Assembly: GCA_016215465.1 (NCBI GenBank)
Contig: JACRJT010000024.1
Coordinates: 1 to 45,313, forward strand
DNA length: 45,313 bases
Direction of reading: 5' to 3'
Origin: Nitrososphaerota archaeon
GTDB taxonomy: Archaea > Thermoproteota > Nitrososphaeria > Nitrososphaerales > Nitrosopumilaceae
Shown here: one piece after another, positions 1 through 7,933 of the stretch
Numbering within the stretch: position 1 is the first letter of the stretch
Layout of the letters: each line of letters begins with the position of its first letter
Notes under the pieces: model-generated
Seen by the model: only the letters and a program-made list of their open reading frames with translations
Databases searched by the model: none
What the model was told of the DNA's origin: nothing
Position numbers and translations under genes: made by a program

Positions 1-55
1 AACACAAGAAAATTTAACTCAATTCATGATAATCAAACAAGAAAATTGTCCGGTG

Positions 56-63
56 TTTTATTA
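56..63 (+). promoter_or_regulatory. TATA-like element of the CBS gene
   Basis: A TTTTATTA element is centred about 26-27 nt before the ATG at 86. That is the archaeal TATA-to-start distance expected if transcription begins at or next to the start codon (leaderless mRNA). Confidence 0.5.
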
Positions 64-85
64 ACACAAAATTATACTCGTTCTT

Positions 86-916
86 ATGCAAGCAAAGGAA
101 TTAACAAAAAAGCCGATCGGAATACTAAAACATTCTGCAATATCTGACGTCATCAAAAAATTACTTGAAAATAACATAAGTAGGCTAGTTGTTCTTGATT
201 CTGGAAATCCTATTGGAACAATTTCTCAAAAAGATGTTGGATTTTTCTTGTTTAACGACTCTACAAAATACGGTCTTGACAAGATACTGCTTTCTAGCAT
301 TATGAATAAAATAGAATACATTGATGGGAGCACGACGATTGAAAAATGCGCAAAAACGCTCATTGATAAAAAAATTAGCTCATTGTGCATTAAGGAAAAC
401 AACCAACTAGGCATTTTTACAAAGACTGATCTTGCAATGTATTACTCAAAAAACTATTCGAAAAGACACAAAGTAATTGATTTTATGACCCCTGACTATG
501 TATCGACTCATAACGCAACTCCACTTTTCAAGGTGGTAAGAAAAATGCTTGAGCACAAAATCTCAAGAATAATTACTAAAAGCCAAAATGAGCAACCTGA
601 AGGCATACTCTCCTTTAAAGACCTATTCAGAATATCTCTGGAATTGGGCAGTGAAGAAGATGATGAAGGATTCACATTGTCAGATCAGATAAGGAGAGGA
701 TTTTTGTCAGAAAATGGTTTTGGAAGCATATCTTTGGCAAAAGACGTAATGTCTAAAGAAATCCTTACTGTAAAGTTCAACGAGGATCTCTCGACTGCTT
801 GCAAAATCATGCTAGATAACAATGTGAGTGGCCTTGCAGTGCTTGATGGAAACGACGGTTTTACTGGCATGATTAGCAAAACCGACATTACAAGAGCATT
901 ATCTTCTATGAATTGA
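86..916 (+). CDS. Protein with four CBS domains
   Basis: A 276-residue soluble protein made almost entirely of CBS motifs, roughly at residues 8-60, 64-118, 126-183 and 217-275. Each shows the family pattern of a hydrophobic strand followed by a G-x-(I/L)-(S/T)-x-x-D turn, for example GTISQKD, GIFTKTD, GILSFKD and GMISKTD. Tandem CBS pairs (Bateman modules) usually bind adenine nucleotides and act as energy or ligand sensors. There is no fused enzyme, transporter or DNA-binding domain, so the partner is unknown. The ATG is supported by a TATA-like box about 26 nt upstream. A zinc microprotein gene lies downstream on the same strand but has its own promoter-like element. Confidence 0.9.
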   Translation: MQAKELTKKPIGILKHSAISDVIKKLLENNISRLVVLDSGNPIGTISQKDVGFFLFNDSTKYGLDKILLSSIMNKIEYIDGSTTIEKCAKTLIDKKISSLCIKENNQLGIFTKTDLAMYYSKNYSKRHKVIDFMTPDYVSTHNATPLFKVVRKMLEHKISRIITKSQNEQPEGILSFKDLFRISLELGSEEDDEGFTLSDQIRRGFLSENGFGSISLAKDVMSKEILTVKFNEDLSTACKIMLDNNVSGLAVLDGNDGFTGMISKTDITRALSSMN

Positions 917-996
917 AATAAACACAAACATCACGCCTAAAACATATTTTATTCAATTAATTGGAACAAAAAATCAGAACTGATAATTTTCTTACT

Positions 997-1005
997 TGTA
1001 TATTA
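997..1005 (+). promoter_or_regulatory. TATA-like element of the 39-residue zinc protein
   Basis: TGTATATTA is centred about 27 nt before the ATG at 1029, matching leaderless spacing. This supports the tiny ORF downstream as a real gene. Confidence 0.45.
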
Positions 1006-1028
1006 AGAAATTATGTCTCTGGTATGTA

Positions 1029-1148
1029 ATGCCAGTCCATTGTCAATGTACGCAGTGTCATTGCACTGAACAAGTTTTTACTGATGACAAGGACGGCAAA
1101 TATCTTTGTTCGAGTTGCAGGCTTGGAAAGCATGGTCACAAAGATTAG
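1029..1148 (+). CDS. 39-residue cysteine/histidine-rich microprotein
   Basis: A very short ORF (39 residues, TAG stop) that lies alone between the CBS gene and aspS. It has C-x-C-x2-C-x-C near the N-terminus and a C-x2-C pair near residues 27-30, with several histidines at both ends, so it could hold one or two zinc ions. An acidic stretch separates the two cysteine groups. A TATA-like box sits about 27 nt before the ATG. I do not recognise a named family. Its function is unknown; a regulatory or metal-binding microprotein is plausible. Confidence 0.65.
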   Translation: MPVHCQCTQCHCTEQVFTDDKDGKYLCSSCRLGKHGHKD

Positions 1149-1274
1149 CCTCTAGTTTTGCATTAACAAACTTGTGATCTAGTTTTCTAAACCGAGATTT
1201 GTTATGGTTTGAACTTTTGGCAAATTAGACTTGAGAGAATACTGTCCTATTCGATTTGAATCTAATTAAATTCA

Positions 1275-2558
1275 TTAAGGACTGAGTCTTTCTGGGTCGC
1301 GTGGATACAGAACAACCTCTCTGACGTTGTCTGTTCCGATTATTACTGTCATTAGTCTGTCAAGACCCATTCCCCATCCAGAGTGTGGTGGCATGCCCCA
1401 GTCAAAGGCCCTTAGATGATCCTCAAAGTTTGCAGGATCTAATCCTTGCTCTGCAAGACGCGACTTTAACTTGCTAGGATCATGAAGCCTTGTTCCGCCT
1501 GATGATAATTCCAAATACCCGTACTGTAAATCAAACGACCTTGATAATTCCGGATTTTCGTCTTTTTCATGAATGTAAAACGGCTTTAGCTTCATCGGCC
1601 AGTCCATCAAAAAGAAAAACCCCGGATGGTTGTTGCCAACTATTTTCAAATGTGAATCAAGAAGATCCTCGCCAAACTGAATGGTAATCCCTTCTTTTGC
1701 CAATTCTCCTAGTACCTGTTGGTATGTTATTCTCTCAAATGGCTGCTGCGGAACTTTTAGGTCGCGCTCCAAGATTTTTATCTCTTCAGCACAATTTTCC
1801 ACAACATCTTTGAACACAGAAACAACAAGTGATTCTAAAACATCAATTACATCGGTGTAATCCATGAACGCAGCCTCAATATCTATGCTGGTGAATTCGC
1901 TCAGGTGTCTTCCGGTGTGGGATTTTTCGGCGCGATAAAATGACGCAATTTCGAACACTCGCTCAAGACCTATTGTCAACTGTTCTTTGTATAGTTGCGG
2001 GCTTTGGGCAAGGTATCCTTTTTTGCCAAAATATTCGAGTGAAAACAGATTTGCGCCACCCTCGCTCGCACTGCCGATTATTTTTGGCGTTGTTATCTCG
2101 ATGAATCTTTTTTGGGAAAGAATTTTTCTCAAAGATGCCAAAACATGGTGCCTTATCTTAAAAATTGCCGCAACCCTCTGGTTTCTCAAGTCTAATGCCC
2201 TTGCATTTAGTCTGTTGTCGATGTTGCTCTCGAGCCTTCCAATTGGATCAATTGGGAGCGGGTGAACTGCCTTTGTTAAGATGTCAATTCCGTTTGCTTT
2301 TATTTCAAATTTAAAATCGCGAGCCTTTGTACTTTGAACTGTCCCATTCACCATGATGACACTCTGCCTTGTCAAATCCTCTGGAACACTTGTAGCGTCT
2401 TTAACAATTACCTGTGCAAGTCCGGTCACATCACGCACTGTGAGAAACGCAAGTTTTCCAAGCTTTCTGAGGTCTTCTACCCATCCGCCAATTACAACAT
2501 CTTGTCCTTCCATACTTGTCGATATTTCATCAATATTGTGAGTTTTCTTGAATTTCAT
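1275..2558 (-). CDS. aspS: Aspartyl-tRNA synthetase, archaeal type
   Basis: A 427-residue class II aminoacyl-tRNA synthetase of the short archaeal/eukaryotic AspRS type. The N-terminal OB-fold anticodon-binding domain spans about residues 15-105. The catalytic domain carries motif 2 (FYRAEKSHTGRHLSEF) and motif 3 (GMGLDRL near the C-terminus). The length is normal for archaeal enzymes. It charges tRNA-Asp. Many archaeal members are non-discriminating and also load tRNA-Asn for GatCAB, which cannot be settled by eye here. The ATG overlaps the end of the upstream NusA/KH-like gene by 4 nt, so the two are co-transcribed and probably translationally coupled. Confidence 0.96.
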   Translation of the reverse strand: MKFKKTHNIDEISTSMEGQDVVIGGWVEDLRKLGKLAFLTVRDVTGLAQVIVKDATSVPEDLTRQSVIMVNGTVQSTKARDFKFEIKANGIDILTKAVHPLPIDPIGRLESNIDNRLNARALDLRNQRVAAIFKIRHHVLASLRKILSQKRFIEITTPKIIGSASEGGANLFSLEYFGKKGYLAQSPQLYKEQLTIGLERVFEIASFYRAEKSHTGRHLSEFTSIDIEAAFMDYTDVIDVLESLVVSVFKDVVENCAEEIKILERDLKVPQQPFERITYQQVLGELAKEGITIQFGEDLLDSHLKIVGNNHPGFFFLMDWPMKLKPFYIHEKDENPELSRSFDLQYGYLELSSGGTRLHDPSKLKSRLAEQGLDPANFEDHLRAFDWGMPPHSGWGMGLDRLMTVIIGTDNVREVVLYPRDPERLSP

Positions 2559-3073
2559 TTTCGCTGGCCATCCTCAAATTCTATTACTATGTCTAATTGG
2601 CGTACCTGTTTTACAATGTTTATGACCTTGTTTGTGTCAATTGGGAACTTTGCAGTCCACTTTCCAGATATGATTACCTTTGTCTTCTGAATCCCACCTG
2701 GGACCCAAACCACGTTTATTGACAAAATTCTTGTCGGAAAGAACAAATCCTCGATAAACTTCCTATCGTTTGATTCTGATTCTACAATCCAAATCTTGCC
2801 TGAAAACTCGTTTTGCAGCGTTCTGTAGAGCACTCTGCTCTGCCTGATGGTGTCAATATCTGCTTTTGATAAATATAGCACAAAATCATCTGATACCTCC
2901 CTGCATGAAAACAAGGAAAACTTGTCTATTTCCGAATTTGTCTTTGCAAGCTTTGCAAGCTTTATTGAGGCATCAACATCTGCTTTTGTCAGCTGGCCTG
3001 ATTCGACCTTTGACTCGCACTGAGGGCACAGGATTGCATTTTTTGCATCAAAATTACATATTGGAACTTGCAA
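2555..3073 (-). CDS. NusA-like KH protein with N-terminal zinc ribbon
   Basis: A 172-residue protein. It begins with cysteines CNF...CPQC that look like a small zinc ribbon. The C-terminal half (about 80-172) has the beta-alpha-beta character of archaeal NusA-related KH proteins, often annotated as transcription elongation factor NusA-like. The N-terminal part is specific to the thaumarchaeal form. It overlaps aspS by 4 nt in the order KH protein then aspS, suggesting one operon for translation functions. It probably binds RNA. The exact role is not proven by the sequence. An A/T-rich TATA-like element near 3100 fits the chosen ATG. Confidence 0.6.
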   Translation of the reverse strand: MQVPICNFDAKNAILCPQCESKVESGQLTKADVDASIKLAKLAKTNSEIDKFSLFSCREVSDDFVLYLSKADIDTIRQSRVLYRTLQNEFSGKIWIVESESNDRKFIEDLFFPTRILSINVVWVPGGIQKTKVIISGKWTAKFPIDTNKVINIVKQVRQLDIVIEFEDGQRK

Positions 3074-3143
3074 GTAAATCGGTTTCGCGATGAAACTAAA
3101 GTTAAATGTTCCTCTCTGCTATCTAGGCAAGGAGTGTGATCGT

Positions 3144-4082
3144 ATGGCACAATTTTTGATAGTTGAAAACCTAAACACGCACTATGTCACGGAAAAAGGC
3201 AATGTGCACGCAGTAGATGATGTTAGTTTCAATTTAGAAGATGGTGAATCAATTGGAATTGCAGGAGAGAGCGCATGCGGTAAAAGCACGCTTGGATTGT
3301 CGATAATCAGAATGATCCCTGGAGGTAAAATAATCTCTGGCAGGATTTTGGCAGATGGAGATTCAATACTAGAATTATCCGAAGAGGAATTTGATAAAAA
3401 ACAACGCTGGAAAAAGATCTCAATGGTGTTTCAGGGCGCAATGAACTCCCTTGATCCTGTATTTACCGTGTCTCAGCAGCTCTCCGATGTTCTAAAGCAG
3501 CATGATTTTGACGGGAATTATTCTGATATGATGAAGTGGGCAGTGCTATCTGTAGGTCTCAAAGAAGACGTCTTACAAAAATATCCGCACGAATTGAGCG
3601 GCGGAATGAAGCAGCGCATAGTTATTGCAATGGCATTGCTGTTAAGGCCAAAAATTATGATTGCAGATGAGCCGACGACTGCCTTAGACGTACTCGTTCA
3701 GGCACAAATTCTCAACTTGCTCAAAAGTCTAAAAAAAGACGGGATGTCAATCATGCTAATTTCTCATGACTTGTCGACGATTTCTGAGATTTGTGAAAAA
3801 GTTGGGATAATGTACGGGGGCAAAATGGTTGAATTTGGAACGGCGCATGAAATATTTGAGAAGCCAAAACACCCGTACACGCAAGCCCTGATTCAGTCCA
3901 TTCCGCGATTACGTGGAACTGAAAAACCAAAATACATTCCGGGCAGTCCGCCAAATTTGCTTGATCCAAAACCTGGATGTCGATTCATTGATAGGTGTCC
4001 TCATGTGATGGAAAAATGTAAAAAAGATCCACCGAAATTTAAAACAGAATCCGGCTATGTGTTGTGCTGGCTTTACGAATAA
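3144..4082 (+). CDS. Oligopeptide/dipeptide-type ABC transporter ATPase
   Basis: A 312-residue ATPase of the OppD/DppD family. It has Walker A GESACGKS, Q-loop VFQGAMNSLDP, signature LSGGMKQR, Walker B IMIADEPTTALD and switch His (LISHD). The C-terminal oligopeptide-transporter extension carries CRFIDRCPHVMEKC; these cysteines bind an Fe-S cluster or metal in some relatives. I chose ATG 3144 because a GGAG ribosome-binding motif lies at 3131 and because family homology begins there; an in-frame ATG at 3090 also exists. No permease or substrate-binding gene is adjacent on this side, so the transporter partners are elsewhere. The 3' end overlaps the convergent gene by 10 nt. Confidence 0.9.
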   Translation: MAQFLIVENLNTHYVTEKGNVHAVDDVSFNLEDGESIGIAGESACGKSTLGLSIIRMIPGGKIISGRILADGDSILELSEEEFDKKQRWKKISMVFQGAMNSLDPVFTVSQQLSDVLKQHDFDGNYSDMMKWAVLSVGLKEDVLQKYPHELSGGMKQRIVIAMALLLRPKIMIADEPTTALDVLVQAQILNLLKSLKKDGMSIMLISHDLSTISEICEKVGIMYGGKMVEFGTAHEIFEKPKHPYTQALIQSIPRLRGTEKPKYIPGSPPNLLDPKPGCRFIDRCPHVMEKCKKDPPKFKTESGYVLCWLYE

Positions 4083-4447
4083 TTCCTTACCAGTGGAAGA
4101 CATGAGTCAATAATCCTCAGCATTTCTGAACGGATTACCTTTTTGTCAATCGATACCCAAACTTTGTGTTTTTTTATTGCAAATGATATTGTCTGAACTT
4201 TTTTTCTTTCCTCCCAGACAAACTCGATTTGGCCCAAGCTTTTGTCAAATTCCCCCTCCATGCCCGTTTTAATCGCGATATGGGAAAACTGGCTAGTTGT
4301 ACTTTTTGCATTCAAAAATGGCTTTAGCCCTTCTTTTCTTTTGTATGCAAGTAGTTTGCCGTTCTTTCCTATTACTCCAACAAATCTGATGTAGGGACTT
4401 ATTGCTGAAATCTTGAAACAAATTTCCTGCAGTTCTTTTTTTGTCAA
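4073..4447 (-). CDS. Roadblock/LC7-like small protein (DUF6659-type)
   Basis: A 124-residue soluble protein common in ammonia-oxidising archaea. An N-terminal helix is followed by strands around VGVIGKNGKLLAY, a second helix, and strands around IEFVWEERKK and ISFAIKKHKVWVSI. This layout resembles roadblock/MglB-type sensor or scaffold folds and the thaumarchaeal DUF6659 family as I recall it. No catalytic residues are evident. The gene is single and convergent with the ABC ATPase (10-nt overlap). A TATA-like AT-rich dyad lies just upstream. The fold is inferred, not proven. Confidence 0.6.
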   Translation of the reverse strand: MTKKELQEICFKISAISPYIRFVGVIGKNGKLLAYKRKEGLKPFLNAKSTTSQFSHIAIKTGMEGEFDKSLGQIEFVWEERKKVQTISFAIKKHKVWVSIDKKVIRSEMLRIIDSCLPLVRNYS

Positions 4448-4468
4448 TTGAATTTCTCTCTAAACTAT

Positions 4469-4482
4469 GATATTTTAATATC
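4469..4482. promoter_or_regulatory. AT-rich dyad between divergent genes
   Basis: GATATT and AATATC are separated by TT. The dyad sits about 20-35 nt upstream of the minus-strand start at 4447 and can serve as its TATA region. Immediately to its right, TTTAATA at 4495-4501 has the correct spacing for the GTG start at 4524. It is a divergent promoter region and may be a regulator site. Confidence 0.35.
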
Positions 4483-4523
4483 GTGGTTTCATGATTTAAT
4501 AGTCTAAATTAAATCGTCAGGAT

Positions 4524-5156
4524 GTGGATATTTCCGCGATTTTTCCATTCGCTGATGAAATAGGCTACATTGGTCTTGCACTTGTAAGCTTTTTTGGCTC
4601 ATTGATCCCGTTTGTGCCATTACCATCGTTTATCTTTCTGGCAACAATGGCTGCCGGCGACAAATTCAACATCCATTATTTGGTGTTGATTTCGGCAATA
4701 ACTTCGACTGTTGCAAAACAAATCATATTTCTCATAAGCTACGGTGGAAGAAAAATAATGACTGATAAAACACGTGCCAGAATGAAACCCTTTGAAAGAT
4801 TGGTAAAAAAATATGGTGCCGCCGCTGCATTTGTTGCCGCTGCAACCCCAATTCCAGATGATTTGATTTACGTTCCATTGGGGCTTGCAAGGTATAACCC
4901 ATTACGATTTTTCATATCGACATTTGTTGGAAAAATTGTTCTAAGCTATGTGGTCGTGTTGATGTCTCATTACTTTGGCATGGCTTATGTCGAGCCAATT
5001 CTTGAAAATGTTCAAGACCCAATGGTGGTGTATGTTGGGTTTGCAGTTTTTGCCGCGATAATGACTGCTGCAATATTATTGCTGTTGAGGCTGAACTGGG
5101 AAAAAATTCTTGGGCGCTTTGCACCCTGGACTGTGAAAAATGACGACGAAAATTAG
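4524..5156 (+). CDS. VTT/DedA-family membrane protein
   Basis: A 210-residue integral membrane protein with about five hydrophobic segments. It has the VTT/SNARE-associated motif region ATPIPDDLIYVPLGLARY after a loop containing the conserved helix-breaking residues. DedA/VTT proteins are implicated in lipid scrambling and membrane homeostasis; the archaeal substrates are unknown. The start is GTG, supported by TTTAATA about 26 nt upstream (leaderless). The stop interlocks with the stop of the convergent DNA glycosylase (4-nt TTAG overlap). Confidence 0.8.
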   Translation: MDISAIFPFADEIGYIGLALVSFFGSLIPFVPLPSFIFLATMAAGDKFNIHYLVLISAITSTVAKQIIFLISYGGRKIMTDKTRARMKPFERLVKKYGAAAAFVAAATPIPDDLIYVPLGLARYNPLRFFISTFVGKIVLSYVVVLMSHYFGMAYVEPILENVQDPMVVYVGFAVFAAIMTAAILLLLRLNWEKILGRFAPWTVKNDDEN

Positions 5157-5710
5157 ATTTTGATTTTAAAATTCCAAAGCTTTTCAGTTCCCCGCCTTAT
5201 TCCAACTCGCGAATCTACGCTTATCTTTCCATTAATTTTGACTTCATCTGTAATGTATAGTTGTGATGACTTGACAAGGTCCTCACCGTAATGCATCTTT
5301 GTGATTCCAAGGGCGATCGTGAGTTTTGCAGGGCCGTTTGCAAGGTTTGAAACATTGTCTGTCTTTCTGTTTTGAATCATGATGTCAATTCCATCTTTTG
5401 GCTCTAGTGCTCTAATTAGAACTGCTCCTGCCTGAAAGTTTTTGCTCCTTGCTACTGCATTTACACAATAGTGCATTCCGTATGTAAAATAGACATATGC
5501 GTGACCCACTTCGCCAAACATTGCCTTGTTGCGCTCTGTCCTGCTTCTAAAAGCATGGCTCGCAGGATCATCACTATGTCTGTATGCCTCAGTTTCGGTT
5601 ATTATTCCAGATACTGTCTTTTTCCCAATCTTGTGAACTAGTGTTTTTCCAAGCAAGTCCTTTGCGACTTCTACCGTATTCCGTGCGTAAAATTCCCTCG
5701 GGAGTCTCAT
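5153..5710 (-). CDS. 3-methyladenine DNA glycosylase, AAG/MPG family
   Basis: A 185-residue monofunctional glycosylase that removes alkylated or deaminated purines. Key features are the catalytic glutamate in TETEAY, the base-pocket region GHAYVYFTYGMHYCVN, the RALEP segment and the conserved NGPAKLTIALGI. I chose ATG 5710 because it follows the upstream uracil-glycosylase stop in a TAA-A-ATG junction and begins with the usual MRLPREFY-type N-terminus; an upstream in-frame start at 5734 would overlap that gene. It is the last gene of the TldD-UDG-AAG minus-strand group. Two base-excision enzymes side by side suggest coordinated repair. Confidence 0.93.
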   Translation of the reverse strand: MRLPREFYARNTVEVAKDLLGKTLVHKIGKKTVSGIITETEAYRHSDDPASHAFRSRTERNKAMFGEVGHAYVYFTYGMHYCVNAVARSKNFQAGAVLIRALEPKDGIDIMIQNRKTDNVSNLANGPAKLTIALGITKMHYGEDLVKSSQLYITDEVKINGKISVDSRVGIRRGTEKLWNFKIKI

Positions 5711-5711
5711 T

Positions 5712-6269
5712 TTAGATGCTTTTGATTTCATCAAGGGCTTTTACTAAATTTTGTATATCCTTTTCTAGTATTGGTATGAGCTCCTGGTTGTATATTGTAG
5801 CTGCTGGATGAAAAGTCAAAAAGTAGACCCTGCCATCTTTTCTTATTATCTTCCCTCTGTTTTTTGTTATCTCTCCTTTCCCAAGAATTGAGTTGCTTGC
5901 CGTATTTCCCATAATGCAAATTATTTTTGGATTTACTAGTTTGATTTCATTATTCAGGTATTCTATACATGAATTGCGTTCTAGTTCCGTTGGAACGCGA
6001 TTGTTAGGCGGTCTGCATTTTACGACGTTTGTTATGTATACTGATTCTCGTGACAATCCTGCCTTTTCTAGCATTTCTGAGAGTTTTTTTCCAGCAGAAC
6101 CTACAAATGGCTCTCCTCTTAGATCCTCACTTCTACCTGGTGCTTCTCCTACGAAAATGATTTCTGCATTTTTATTTCCCTTTCCCGGCACCGCCTTTGT
6201 CCTCGTCTTGCACAGGTCGCACTTTGTGCAAGAAATGACTTGACTGTGAATGTTATCAAGTTCTATCAT
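5712..6269 (-). CDS. udg: Uracil-DNA glycosylase, family 4 (Fe-S)
   Basis: A 185-residue family-4 type UDG. The Fe-S ligands are an N-terminal CTKCDLC cluster plus KCRPP and a later cysteine. Motif A is GEAPGRSEDLRGEPFVG and motif B is the HPAA segment near the C-terminus. It excises uracil from DNA. I prefer ATG 6269, one base after the TldD stop (TAA-A-ATG); the alternative GTG at 6278 overlaps tldD. The identical junction to the next glycosylase gene suggests translational coupling of the three genes. Confidence 0.94.
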   Translation of the reverse strand: MIELDNIHSQVISCTKCDLCKTRTKAVPGKGNKNAEIIFVGEAPGRSEDLRGEPFVGSAGKKLSEMLEKAGLSRESVYITNVVKCRPPNNRVPTELERNSCIEYLNNEIKLVNPKIICIMGNTASNSILGKGEITKNRGKIIRKDGRVYFLTFHPAATIYNQELIPILEKDIQNLVKALDEIKSI

Positions 6270-6270
6270 T

Positions 6271-7677
6271 TTATGCACCTACGCTTTTTACTGTGGCAAT
6301 ACCACGTATTGACGGACCGCCGTTTCCCATCATCATTTGCTGCATTGGATCCCCCTTACCACAATTAGTAATCGGTCTTACTGTAAAATCCTTACCACAC
6401 GCATCGATTGAATTAAAAAACTCCGGCGCGGTTCCAACTACAATTACATCTCTTAAAAGATCTGTTACTTCGCCGTTTTCTATTTTGTTTGCATATTGGC
6501 ACGATATGCTCCAGTTGTATCTCCGCATGTCTATTGACGGTATTTTCATGTTTGAGATGAGGTAACCATTTTTAACATCCTTTATCATTTCCTGCGGATC
6601 CCAACTGCCTTTTTCTATGCACGTGCACGCCATCCTGATTAGCGGCATAAACCGATATGACGTTGCACGCATGATCGCGTTTGGCGTTTTATTGAAAATG
6701 TTTGCAGTTTCACGGCTATGCATGTGGTCTACGAGATTGCCGTCCTTTACAAGCTGCTTTCTTTGTGATTTGGTGCCCTCATCATCATATTCGTACCAAC
6801 CGAGATTTCCTTCTATTGTGGGATCATCTATGACATTGAGATTTTTTGAGCCGATCTGCTCTCCGAGCATTCCTGACCACCACGCTCCTCCCGCCCATGC
6901 CATTTCTTTTCCCAAAACTCTGTCTGCTTCAGATGGGTGACCTAAAATCTCATGTGTCAAAAGCGCAACAAAGTCTGGATTCATCACGACTGTTGCTTTT
7001 TCTTCCTTTGCATGTCTTGCATCAAGCAACTTGACTGCCTTGTCTGACGTTTCTTTTGATATCAAAAATATGTCTGTGTCATCGGTGATTTTTTCTATGC
7101 CTCCTCTTCCGCCCTCCGTTGTGTTTATGGCCTGAGTCAATCCGTCCTGACACGCAATTGCCGTTAAATCCATTATGGTGTCAGAAAACTCTTGCATTAT
7201 TTTTGCTCCCTCGCTGCTTACAAAATACTTTGACACTTTACTAGATGACGCACTCACAATACTTTTGATTATTTTTTTATTGTTTTGAATTATTTTGTCG
7301 CAGTCAAATGCAACCCTTTCTAGTGCATCCGGTGTGGCCTCTTTTTTTATTTTATATTTGATGTTTTTTATGACTGCTGGGATTTCTGCTAGGCTGACTG
7401 GGTTTTTCTTTTTTTGTGAATAATGTTTTGCAGCCTTTATGGCATAACTGATACCGTCGCTTATCTTGGAAATATCCGAAGTGGAGTAAAAGCCCCAAGC
7501 TCCATCGCACAACACCCTGATTCCGATTCCGGACTCGTGGCGAGTTATGGAGTGCTCAATTTGGCTGTTTTCGATGACAAATCCTTGTTTTTCAATGACT
7601 TCTGCTCTTGCATCACAATACGAGCAGCCCTGGCTTTGGGCAAACAGTATTGCTTTTTCAGCATGTTCTTTTAACAC
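6271..7677 (-). CDS. tldD: TldD/PmbA-family metalloprotease
   Basis: A 468-residue TldD-type protein with the zinc motif HEILGH at about residues 242-247 (HExxxH) and the C-terminal glycine-rich FTVRPITNCGKGDPM segment. TldD normally works with a catalytically inactive partner, TldE, to cleave unfolded peptides. No TldE gene is adjacent here; the next genes are DNA glycosylases. The ATG at 7677 follows a 48-residue ORF by 31 nt, so this small gene may lead the operon. The length is normal. Confidence 0.92.
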   Translation of the reverse strand: MLKEHAEKAILFAQSQGCSYCDARAEVIEKQGFVIENSQIEHSITRHESGIGIRVLCDGAWGFYSTSDISKISDGISYAIKAAKHYSQKKKNPVSLAEIPAVIKNIKYKIKKEATPDALERVAFDCDKIIQNNKKIIKSIVSASSSKVSKYFVSSEGAKIMQEFSDTIMDLTAIACQDGLTQAINTTEGGRGGIEKITDDTDIFLISKETSDKAVKLLDARHAKEEKATVVMNPDFVALLTHEILGHPSEADRVLGKEMAWAGGAWWSGMLGEQIGSKNLNVIDDPTIEGNLGWYEYDDEGTKSQRKQLVKDGNLVDHMHSRETANIFNKTPNAIMRATSYRFMPLIRMACTCIEKGSWDPQEMIKDVKNGYLISNMKIPSIDMRRYNWSISCQYANKIENGEVTDLLRDVIVVGTAPEFFNSIDACGKDFTVRPITNCGKGDPMQQMMMGNGGPSIRGIATVKSVGA

Positions 7678-7708
7678 GTCATTTGCTGGATTGGAGTGTT
7701 CTTTTATG

Positions 7709-7855
7709 TTAATTGTTTCCAGAGATTACCGGCATTGTGTAAAAGAATTCGTCTTCAAAGCCGTCATCATTTTTGCCCTGCTTGCGCAAAGCGGTAAAAT
7801 ACTCGTTACAGTTTGCATAAAACTCGATGTTTTTTGCAGCATGTGACTCTTCCAT
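7709..7855 (-). CDS. 48-residue acidic microprotein upstream of tldD
   Basis: A minus-strand ORF filling the gap between tldD and the histidine kinase gene. It starts at ATG 7855 and ends in TAA at 7709. The protein is mixed-charge with several aromatics and has an acidic DDGFEDEFFY segment. A TATA-like AT-rich element around 7881-7887 is about 29 nt upstream. No family is recognised. The codon content looks coding rather than random, and the position just before tldD suggests co-transcription. It could be a substrate or partner of TldD, but that is speculation. Confidence 0.5.
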   Translation of the reverse strand: MEESHAAKNIEFYANCNEYFTALRKQGKNDDGFEDEFFYTMPVISGNN

Positions 7856-7933
7856 GAATCTCAGTGAAAATTTTCCGTTATTTTATGGCATGTGAGCCAA
7901 TTTAGCTTTCCAAGTTTGATTTCTTTGAGCAAC

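Noticed and set aside
2334-2690. Open frames antisense to aspS and other long genes
   Set aside because: They lie opposite well-supported genes, have no recognisable motifs and lack promoter-like elements.
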